In this document: positions 1 to 4,959 of the stretch, piece by piece
Layout: each line of letters starts with the position of its first letter
How positions within the stretch are numbered: the first letter of the stretch is position 1
NCBI GenBank assembly: GCA_012735355.1
Contig: JAAYHP010000392.1
Coordinates: forward strand, 1-7,685
Source: Lysinibacillus sp.
GTDB taxonomy: Bacteria > Bacillota > Bacilli > Bacillales_A > Planococcaceae
DNA length: 7,685 nt
Reading direction: 5' to 3'
The notes under the pieces: generated by a model
What the model saw: only the letters and a program-made list of their open reading frames with translations
Databases searched by the model: none
What the model was told of the DNA's origin: nothing
Position numbers and translations under genes: made by a program

Positions 1-121
1 CGAGTTTCGGGCTGTTCCCGTTGGAGTCGCCCCGTCACTCCAATCAATTTTCGTTGCATATCATTTTTTTACTATGCTTCTTCACTGATTCTTAATTAAA
101 TTAGCTATATGTCCCAACCTC
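1..121 (-). repeat. partial Bacillaceae-type structured intergenic repeat
   Basis: Read on the minus strand, this stretch begins near GAGGTTGGGACAT (rc of 109-121), continues through AATCAGTGAAGAAGCATAG and GCAACGAAAATTGATTGGAG, and runs off the window in a GC-rich block with GACTCCAACGGGAACAGC. From memory this resembles a repeat found between genes in many Bacillaceae (a GATTGGAGCGG...GACTCCTGCGGGAA type core flanked by TTGGGACA ends), but I could not search for other copies. The GC-rich part folds: TTGGAGT (21-27) pairs with ACTCCAA (37-43), CGGG (8-11) with CCCG (17-20), and GCATA (56-60) with TATGC (73-77). Bases 1-43 are far more GC-rich than the surrounding DNA. No ORF is visible in it. 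The outer boundary near 121 is a guess. Confidence 0.5.
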
Positions 122-131
122 TTTAATTTTG

Positions 132-162
132 TAAGTGATTTATTGACGTTTTAAGCGATTTA
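132..162. repeat. short imperfect direct repeat, 20-base period
   Basis: TAAGTGATTTA (132-142) recurs as TAAGCGATTTA (152-162), with one mismatch and a start-to-start distance of 20 bases, about two helical turns. It lies between the YhfH stop codon and the structured repeat at the left edge, in AT-rich DNA with no gene. It may be chance in AT-rich sequence; no function can be assigned. Confidence 0.35.
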
Positions 163-195
163 ATAGTAAGTTCATTGCTATATTTAGAGTGGGAA

Positions 196-321
196 TTAAA
201 GTGTGCTACATTTGTCGCATGTGTTGCAGTAGCATTCGCTTTGTTCTTCGATTTTTTCACCGCATCGAACGCAAACTTTATCTGGTAAGTTTTTGAAAAA
301 CTCAACTACATTTTCTAACAT
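196..321 (-). CDS. yhfH: YhfH-family small cysteine-rich protein
   Basis: A 41-residue protein starting MLENVVEFFKNLP and ending in a cysteine cluster (CVRC, then CYCNTCDKC). The cysteines are at residues 17, 20, 30, 32, 35 and 38; the CxxC pair plus the CxxCxxC run look like a zinc-ribbon knuckle. The amphipathic start (VEFFKNLP), the C-x-x-C-G-x-x-I-E-E-Q segment and the C-Y-x-N-T-C end match my recollection of the Bacillus YhfH-like family, whose function is unknown. The ATG at 321 follows AAAAGGAGG (330-338) with 8 bases between, an excellent ribosome binding site, and a good promoter lies upstream at 377-405. Cys32 falls where I remember glycine in relatives (CYGNTC), a small oddity. A longer reading frame overlapping it on the same strand (123-305) lacks these signals and is a shadow. 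Zinc binding is inferred, not shown. Confidence 0.82.
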   Translation of the reverse strand: MLENVVEFFKNLPDKVCVRCGEKIEEQSECYCNTCDKCSTL

Positions 322-344
322 AGGGTGGACCTCCTTTTCGGACT

Positions 345-393
345 AACTGTTTTATAATAACTCGTTGTTATTTGTAATTGTATTATAACAGTT
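345..393. promoter_or_regulatory. nested inverted repeats over yhfH -10 and leader
   Basis: The outer arms are AACTGTTTTATAATA (345-359) and TATTATAACAGTT (381-393), complementary apart from two extra bases in the first arm. Inside them AATAAC (356-361) and GTTATT (367-372) form a perfect 6-bp stem with a 5-base loop. The right outer arm covers the yhfH -10 box and the inner stem covers the predicted transcription start. This could be an operator for a dimeric regulator or a hairpin at the 5' end of the yhfH message. It does not fit the Fur, PerR or Zur box patterns I know. Confidence 0.4.
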
Positions 394-405
394 TTAGTTC
401 GTCAA
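377..405 (-). promoter_or_regulatory. sigma-A-type promoter of yhfH
   Basis: On the minus strand, TTGACG (rc of 400-405) and TACAAT (rc of 377-382) are separated by exactly 17 bases, one mismatch each from the vegetative consensus. The start of transcription would be near 370, giving a leader of about 50 bases before the yhfH ATG. An alternative -10, TATAAT, overlaps it but sits only 12 bases from the same -35. One arm of an 11-bp inverted repeat (390-400) lies in the spacer and touches the -35. Confidence 0.65.
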
Positions 406-477
406 TAAGAATTTTGCCTATTTCGAATAAGTTTTTTGACTATTTTGTGAATTTGAAGGCAGTATTGAACTAAAACT
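390..477. repeat. 11-bp inverted repeat spanning the divergent region
   Basis: AGTTTTAGTTC (390-400) and GAACTAAAACT (467-477) are perfect reverse complements separated by 66 bases. The left copy sits in the -35/spacer region of the yhfH promoter; the right copy lies about 45 bases upstream of the putative -10 of the response-regulator operon. Two oppositely oriented copies between divergent genes suggest a shared regulator site, although a promoter duplication or chance in AT-rich DNA is possible. Confidence 0.45.
437..450. promoter_or_regulatory. weak match to a BceR-type binding dyad
   Basis: TGACT-ATTT-TGTGA resembles the TnACA-N4-TGTnA dyad described for BceR-like regulators, with one mismatch in the left half-site. 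It lies about 80 bases upstream of the predicted transcription start of the operon, a plausible place for activation. This short degenerate motif could easily arise by chance, and YxdJ-like regulators may recognise a different sequence. Confidence 0.2.
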
Positions 478-485
478 AGCTGAAT

Positions 486-505
486 AGGAGCCGTTTTATG
501 CTCCT
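486..505. promoter_or_regulatory. AGGAGC-N8-GCTCCT dyad at the -35 region
   Basis: A perfect 6-bp inverted repeat (486-491 and 500-505) centred about 36 bases before the predicted start of the regulator operon. It overlaps the place of the -35 box, where no good -35 hexamer is visible, so it is a candidate operator. Followed by TTTTAT it also superficially resembles a very short terminator, but no rightward gene lies upstream and the stem is short. Confidence 0.35.
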
Positions 506-516
506 TTTATGATTTC

Positions 517-525
517 TGTTAAAAT
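517..525 (+). promoter_or_regulatory. extended -10 promoter of the Bce/Yxd-type operon
   Basis: TG-t-TAAAAT (517-525) fits an extended -10 element, with no convincing -35 at the usual distance (the nearest candidate is TTTATG at 495-500, 19 bases away). Transcription would begin near 532, giving a leader of about 25 bases. A weak -35 is expected for a promoter that needs an activator, in line with autoregulation by the response regulator. TATAAA at 525-530 is an overlapping alternative. Confidence 0.4.
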
Positions 526-542
526 ATAAATAGACATTCCAT

Positions 543-550
543 AAGGGGGG
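543..550 (+). promoter_or_regulatory. ribosome binding site deciding a GTG start
   Basis: AAGGGGGG ends one base before the in-frame ATG at 552, too close for initiation, but seven bases before the GTG at 558. The GTG is therefore the likely start of the response regulator. Confidence 0.7.
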
Positions 551-557
551 AATGATA

Positions 558-1262
558 GTGGAAAATAATCGAATTTTTATTATTGAAGATGATATTAAAA
601 TTGCTTCATTACTTGCACAAAACTTAAAGAAATATCAATATGAAGTGGAAATCGTGAAAAATTTTGAGGAAATTGTAGAGGAATGTTTAGCCTTTGCACC
701 TCATTTAATTTTGCTTGATATAAACTTGCCTTCTTACGATGGATATTATTGGTGTAGGGAACTAAGACAATATACGAAGTGTCCTATCATTTTCATTTCA
801 GCCCGTTCTGGTGAAATGGATCTAGTGTTTGCGCTAGAGAATGGCGGCGATGATTTTATAACGAAGCCATTTAATTATGAAATTGTTTTAGCAAAAATTA
901 GAAGTCATCTAAGAAGAAGTTATGGTGAATACTCAGCTAGACAAGAGGAAAGGACAGTTCAAGTAGGCCAATTAACTTTATATTTAGAACGAATGGAACT
1001 CCATGTTAAAAATAAGGAAATTCCATTACAAAAAAAGGAATGCGCAATATTAAATTTATTAATGAGCCAGTCACCAAAAGTGGTATCACGGGAAATGTTA
1101 TTAGAAGAGCTTTGGGATGACCAATCGTTTGTCGATGAAAATACGTTGAATGTGAATATGACCCGCGTTCGTAAAAAGCTTGTGGAATACGGCGTCCAAT
1201 CTGTTATAGAAACAGTTCGGGGTGCAGGTTATCGGTTCATTTTAAGTGCGGAGGAAATGTAG
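558..1262 (+). CDS. yxdJ: YxdJ/BceR-type response regulator (OmpR family)
   Basis: Cytoplasmic DNA-binding regulator of 234 residues, typical for OmpR-family proteins. The receiver domain (about 3-118) has the acidic pocket E10-D11-D12, phospho-acceptor D54 in LILLDINLP, the switch serine S81 in FISAR and K103 in TKPF. A winged-helix output domain (about 134-228) ends with TLNVNMTRVRKKL and ETVRGAGYRF, both standard for this fold. The segments DINLPxYDGYYWCRxxRQ and SARSGEMD resemble B. subtilis YxdJ more than BceR, as I recall those proteins; YxdJ controls a peptide-responsive ABC transporter. It is followed after one base by its kinase and then by the transporter, so it most likely activates this same operon when phosphorylated. 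The GTG start is chosen because the Shine-Dalgarno spacing rules out the ATG two codons upstream. The inducer cannot be told from sequence. Confidence 0.9.
   Translation: MENNRIFIIEDDIKIASLLAQNLKKYQYEVEIVKNFEEIVEECLAFAPHLILLDINLPSYDGYYWCRELRQYTKCPIIFISARSGEMDLVFALENGGDDFITKPFNYEIVLAKIRSHLRRSYGEYSARQEERTVQVGQLTLYLERMELHVKNKEIPLQKKECAILNLLMSQSPKVVSREMLLEELWDDQSFVDENTLNVNMTRVRKKLVEYGVQSVIETVRGAGYRFILSAEEM
1250..1254 (+). promoter_or_regulatory. ribosome binding site of the histidine kinase
   Basis: GGAGG lies inside the last codons of the response regulator, nine bases before the ATG at 1264. It sits downstream of the possible GTG at 1246, which rules out that longer start. Confidence 0.75.
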
Positions 1263-1263
1263 T

Positions 1264-2241
1264 ATGGGTCTAAAGCTTTTTATAAAGGAGAATATTTCCT
1301 TTATTTTCTTTGAGCTTTTAGTTGTTGTGTTCATTTTATCCTTATTTTGGCTAGTTGGTTTTAGAAATATTAATACAGCCATCTATTCCATCGTGATTAG
1401 CCTTGTGTTAATCGTATCTTTTTTAATGTTACGATATTTATTTCGTCGAAATTATTTAAATAAAATTTCATCCTTACCGACAACGATGGATGACTGTTTG
1501 CAAAAAAACGCAAAAACTGCTGAGCATTTTCAAGTGGAATTGTATTTGCAAGAGCTTTACCGACTTTATCAACATGAAGTGCAAAATCTTTATGCAGCTC
1601 AAAATCGACAGGAAAAGTTTTTAAATCAGTGGATTCATCAAATGAAGACGCCAATTTCTGTTATAGAATTGCTGTTGCAAGAAGAGGAATTGTTAGATAA
1701 AAATAGCGTCCAAGAGGAAGTGGACCGACTGAAGCGCGGTATTGAGTTGGTATTGATGAATGCAAGACTTGAAAAATTTGAAGAAGATATGCAGATTGAG
1801 CAAGTGAATTTAAAAAATATTGTTACTGAAACTATAAATGATAATAAACGTTTATTTATTACAAATCATGTATTTCCGTTAATACAAATTGATGATGATG
1901 TGACTGTTACAACGGATTCAAAATGGATGAAATTTGTGCTTAGTCAGTTTGTGACAAATGCAGTGAAATATACTTTTGAACAAAATAAAAAGGTGAAAAT
2001 TAGCGTTGTAAAAGAAGAATCGAAAGTGTTGTTAATGGTGGAAGATGAAGGAATCGGCATACCGAAATCGGATTTATCTCGAGTGACGAAACCTTTCTTT
2101 ACAGGGGAAAATGGTCGGAAAACGGGAGAATCTACCGGCATGGGGCTTTATTTAGCGAAGGAAATATGCGGAAAGTTAGGCCATGAATTATCAATTGAAT
2201 CGGAAGTTGGAAAAGGAACCCGAGTAATTGTTACTTTTTAA
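1264..2241 (+). CDS. yxdK: intramembrane-sensing histidine kinase (BceS/YxdK type)
   Basis: Membrane sensor kinase of 325 residues. Two N-terminal helices (about 11-33 and 39-59) are joined by only a few residues, leaving no extracellular sensor domain: the hallmark of BceS-like kinases, which read the state of their partner transporter. The dimerisation helix carries the phosphorylated histidine H125 in WIHQMKTPIS. The ATPase domain shows N232 of the N-box (QFVTNAVKYT), DEGIGIP with D261 and a glycine-rich STGMGLYLAKE near 290-300. All catalytic motifs are intact and the length is normal for the group. The ATG at 1264 starts one base after the regulator's stop, so the pair is translationally coupled. 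It would phosphorylate D54 of the upstream regulator. The symbol rests on operon order and family resemblance, so BceS-like is equally acceptable. Confidence 0.9.
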   Translation: MGLKLFIKENISFIFFELLVVVFILSLFWLVGFRNINTAIYSIVISLVLIVSFLMLRYLFRRNYLNKISSLPTTMDDCLQKNAKTAEHFQVELYLQELYRLYQHEVQNLYAAQNRQEKFLNQWIHQMKTPISVIELLLQEEELLDKNSVQEEVDRLKRGIELVLMNARLEKFEEDMQIEQVNLKNIVTETINDNKRLFITNHVFPLIQIDDDVTVTTDSKWMKFVLSQFVTNAVKYTFEQNKKVKISVVKEESKVLLMVEDEGIGIPKSDLSRVTKPFFTGENGRKTGESTGMGLYLAKEICGKLGHELSIESEVGKGTRVIVTF

Positions 2242-2268
2242 AAATTTAGCTTAAAGAGGGGATCATGG

Positions 2269-3042
2269 ATGGCAATTTTACAAGTAAATGACGTAACGAA
2301 AGTATATGAAGGAAAAGTAACCCATCGAGCATTAAATCAATTGAGCTTTGAAGTGGAAAAGGGCGAATTTTTAGCCGTTATGGGTCCGAGTGGTAGCGGA
2401 AAAACAACCCTTTTAAACTTAATTTCAACGATCGATAAACCGACTTCAGGAGAAATTATTTTTAATGGGACAAAACCGCACCTTTTTAACAAAACGGAAC
2501 TTGCCTATTTTAGAAGACGAGAACTAGGCTTTATATTCCAAGACTTTAACTTGCTTCCGATGTTAACGGTGGAAGAAAATATTGTACTTCCTCTTACGTT
2601 AGATAATCAGCCCGTTTCTTTAATGGAGGAACGATTAAAAGATTTGGCGGAAAAGTTAGGGTTATCGAGCGTATTAAATAAACGTCCCGATGAATTGTCC
2701 GGCGGTCAAGCACAACGGGTTGCTATCGCGAGAGCTCTTATTCACGAGCCAGCCATCATTTTAGCTGATGAGCCGACAGGAAATTTAGATTCCCATAACT
2801 CGCGTGAAGTGCTTGAACTCCTTAGTAAAATTAATATAGAACGACATGCGACAATCATTATGGTGACCCATGACCCAATAGCAGCTAGCTTCTGTGATCG
2901 GGTACTTTTTATAAAAGACGGGGAATATTTTAACGAAATTTATCGTGATGATCGGAGACAAACGTTTTTCCAACGCATATTAAATGTCTTGAGTTTGTTA
3001 GGGGGAAGAGTAGGTGACCTTTCAACAATTCGCTTACCGTAA
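2269..3042 (+). CDS. yxdL: ABC transporter ATP-binding protein (BceA/YxdL type)
   Basis: Cytoplasmic ATPase of 257 residues in the MacB/LolD-like group that powers Bce-type peptide transporters. Walker A is GPSGSGKTT (39-47), the Q-loop glutamine is Q91 (FIFQDFN), the signature is LSGGQ (143-147), Walker B is ILADEP with catalytic E168, and the H-loop histidine is H201. Nothing is missing. The C-terminal tail after about 225 is typical of this subfamily, beyond the basic MacB core. AGAGGGG (2256-2261, with the preceding A at 2255) lies seven bases before the ATG at 2269; an ATG at 2265 is out of frame. The gap from the kinase is 27 bases, too short for a separate promoter, and no regulator box is obvious there. 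The last 29 bases overlap the permease gene. It should drive removal of peptide antibiotics from their membrane targets. Confidence 0.93.
   Translation: MAILQVNDVTKVYEGKVTHRALNQLSFEVEKGEFLAVMGPSGSGKTTLLNLISTIDKPTSGEIIFNGTKPHLFNKTELAYFRRRELGFIFQDFNLLPMLTVEENIVLPLTLDNQPVSLMEERLKDLAEKLGLSSVLNKRPDELSGGQAQRVAIARALIHEPAIILADEPTGNLDSHNSREVLELLSKINIERHATIIMVTHDPIAASFCDRVLFIKDGEYFNEIYRDDRRQTFFQRILNVLSLLGGRVGDLSTIRLP
3000..3005 (+). promoter_or_regulatory. ribosome binding site of the permease, GTG start
   Basis: AGGGGG inside the 3' end of the ATPase gene lies eight bases before the GTG at 3014. It supports initiation there and translational coupling between the two transporter subunits. Confidence 0.65.
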
Positions 3043-4945
3043 CGTCATTCGAAATTTCCGAATTTATGCCGCCTTCTTCATGGCAAGCTTTTTTTCGGTG
3101 TTTGTGTTTTTCATTTATTCAATGTTAATGTTTCATCCAGAAATTGATGACGGATTTTTAGGGAAAGTTCCTATTGGTGGGATGGTATTTGCAGAAATCA
3201 CCCTAGTCGTCTTTTCTTGGTTTTTTATTTTTTATTCGATGAAAGCCTTTTTAGAGGCTAGGGCAAAAGAATTTGCCATATTGCTTCATCTAGGAATGGA
3301 AAAAAGGCAGCTTTCAAAACTTGTTTTTTTAGAAACGATGTTAATTGGATCATTATCGATTATTTGTGGTATCCTTTTCGGTTATGCCTTCACGAAATTT
3401 TTCTTTATGATCGTTCGGGAAATTTTAATGTTGGAATATTTGCCCCTCTATTTTTCGTGGGAACCATTTATTTTAACGATTGTTGTGTACTTTAGTGCTT
3501 TTGTGATTATTTCTCTCGTGAGTGTAAATTTTTCACCTGAGCGAAATATTATCGATTTATTAAAGCGCTATAATTTAATTAGTATTAACGATAAATATTC
3601 GAAGAAGAGAGCCATTTTAGCAATCTTATTGATGGTCATTAGTTATATATTAGCGTTAGTAACGAATCGGATGAACTTTTATCCCTTTGTTGTTTTATTG
3701 CCGCTACTAATTACGATTGGAACGTATTTGTTCTTTACGGATACGACCCAATTTTTAGTTCAAATCATGAAACAAAGAAAGAATTTTTTCTGGAAAAAAT
3801 CTCGTATGCTGCCACTTGCAGAGCAAACCTTTATTATGAAAAACAATGGAAAAATGTTTTTCGTCGTAACGATGGTTTCTTCCGCCGCCTTTTTATGTGT
3901 TGGACTTCTTGCTGCTTTATCTTCGTATACGTCCCAATACGATAAATTAAATCCTTTAGGCTTAATTTATAAGGGACATATTGATAATCCATATGAAAAT
4001 GCCCATATTTCTTCGATTTTAAAAGAGTTGGAGGATAAGGGGCTATCCTATCATTTAACGCGATTTGAAGTGAAAAAACAGACTTCTTCTTTTACAAATT
4101 ATGAAGTGGAAGTATTCAGGGAGTCGGATATTAACAGTTTGCTCTTTTCATACGGTTATCCGATGGTGCATCTTGAATCTGGAAAAGGAATGTTTATTCC
4201 TTATTCGGAGGATTCGATTAAAAAATTATCGAAAAAAACAGTGCATACAGTGTTGAAAGAAAATAACGTACCGATTACCATTGATCAAGTATATCCAGAG
4301 TTGATATTTCCTAGCTCAATCGTGAGCATGAATGCGATTATTGTTAGCGATGAAGACTTTTTGCGAATAAAAAGGCCTTATCAATGGTATCCGCAAGTAG
4401 AACCAGGATATCACTTGTTCACCTTTGATATTCCTCAATGGTTGGAAGCGCAAGATGTTGGCTTACCGATTTATCAACAAGTTGCGAAGGAATACGGAAA
4501 AGAAAGATATGAATTACCATTTTATTTCGAAAATGCAGGATTAAATTATTCTTACGTTTTATCTACTTACTCGTTGTTTACGTTAGTCGGACTGCTTGTT
4601 GCCGCGGTGTTTTTACTGGCAGCTGGAAGCTTTATTTACTTTAAAATTCATACAAATTTAGATTCGGAAAAGAGAAAGTTTGACGTGTTAAAGCGAATGG
4701 GAATTTCCGACAGTGAAATTAAAAGGCTTGTGACAAGCCAATTGTTTCCTCAATTTTTCTTACCGTGGGGAGTGGCACTTCTTCACAGTTTCTTTGCCTT
4801 TTTCGCGCTGCAAAATTTATTAAAAGATACTGCAAATATTTCCATCGTTAAGGAAATTGTTTTTGCCTTTTTCTTTTTAATTTTGATTCAAGTAGTTTAT
4901 TTTTACTTAATTCGTTGGAGATTTATTGCTCACGTGAAAAATTGA
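3014..4945 (+). CDS. yxdM: Bce-type ABC permease (BceB/YxdM type)
   Basis: Integral membrane protein of 643 residues, close to the usual 620-670 of the family. Ten hydrophobic helices can be placed at about 17-39, 55-77, 103-130, 150-172, 198-216, 223-243, 282-304, 516-543, 574-600 and 612-634. Between helices 7 and 8 lies a hydrophilic stretch of about 210 residues (305-515): the large extracellular domain that defines Bce-type permeases and is known in the family to determine peptide recognition. An FtsX-like region covers helices 2-4, and a second FtsX-like region covers helices 8-10, including FDVLKRMGISDSEI. The GTG start overlaps the ATPase gene by 29 bases, so equal production of both subunits is likely. 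It should form a sensory complex with the kinase. The substrate (for example bacitracin, a lantibiotic or a cationic peptide) cannot be read from the sequence. Confidence 0.92.
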   Translation: MTFQQFAYRNVIRNFRIYAAFFMASFFSVFVFFIYSMLMFHPEIDDGFLGKVPIGGMVFAEITLVVFSWFFIFYSMKAFLEARAKEFAILLHLGMEKRQLSKLVFLETMLIGSLSIICGILFGYAFTKFFFMIVREILMLEYLPLYFSWEPFILTIVVYFSAFVIISLVSVNFSPERNIIDLLKRYNLISINDKYSKKRAILAILLMVISYILALVTNRMNFYPFVVLLPLLITIGTYLFFTDTTQFLVQIMKQRKNFFWKKSRMLPLAEQTFIMKNNGKMFFVVTMVSSAAFLCVGLLAALSSYTSQYDKLNPLGLIYKGHIDNPYENAHISSILKELEDKGLSYHLTRFEVKKQTSSFTNYEVEVFRESDINSLLFSYGYPMVHLESGKGMFIPYSEDSIKKLSKKTVHTVLKENNVPITIDQVYPELIFPSSIVSMNAIIVSDEDFLRIKRPYQWYPQVEPGYHLFTFDIPQWLEAQDVGLPIYQQVAKEYGKERYELPFYFENAGLNYSYVLSTYSLFTLVGLLVAAVFLLAAGSFIYFKIHTNLDSEKRKFDVLKRMGISDSEIKRLVTSQLFPQFFLPWGVALLHSFFAFFALQNLLKDTANISIVKEIVFAFFFLILIQVVYFYLIRWRFIAHVKN

Positions 4946-4946
4946 T

Positions 4947-4952
4947 AAGGGG
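4947..4952 (+). promoter_or_regulatory. ribosome binding site of the acyl-CoA ligase
   Basis: AAGGGG lies seven bases before the ATG at 4960 and two bases after the permease stop. It fixes the start; an in-frame TTG at 4915, inside the permease gene, would add 15 residues without a ribosome binding site. Confidence 0.7.
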
Positions 4953-4959
4953 TAGTTAT

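Noticed and set aside
123..305. 60-codon minus-strand reading frame
   Set aside because: It overlaps the YhfH gene in another frame, has no ribosome binding site and no recognisable features.
345..393. Fur, PerR or Zur box
   Set aside because: Half-sites look vaguely similar (TTATAAT, ATTATAA) but spacing does not give the 7-1-7 arrangement.
486..510. Rho-independent terminator
   Set aside because: The stem is only 6 bp with an 8-base loop and a short T-run, and no rightward gene precedes it.
552..557. ATG start two codons upstream for the response regulator
   Set aside because: The ribosome binding site ends one base before it, while the GTG at 558 has a seven-base spacing.
1246..1263. 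GTG start for the histidine kinase inside the regulator gene
   Set aside because: The only good ribosome binding site (1250-1254) lies downstream of this GTG and serves the ATG at 1264.
4915..4959. TTG start for the acyl-CoA ligase overlapping the permease
   Set aside because: No ribosome binding site; family members start at MNLV, matching the ATG at 4960.
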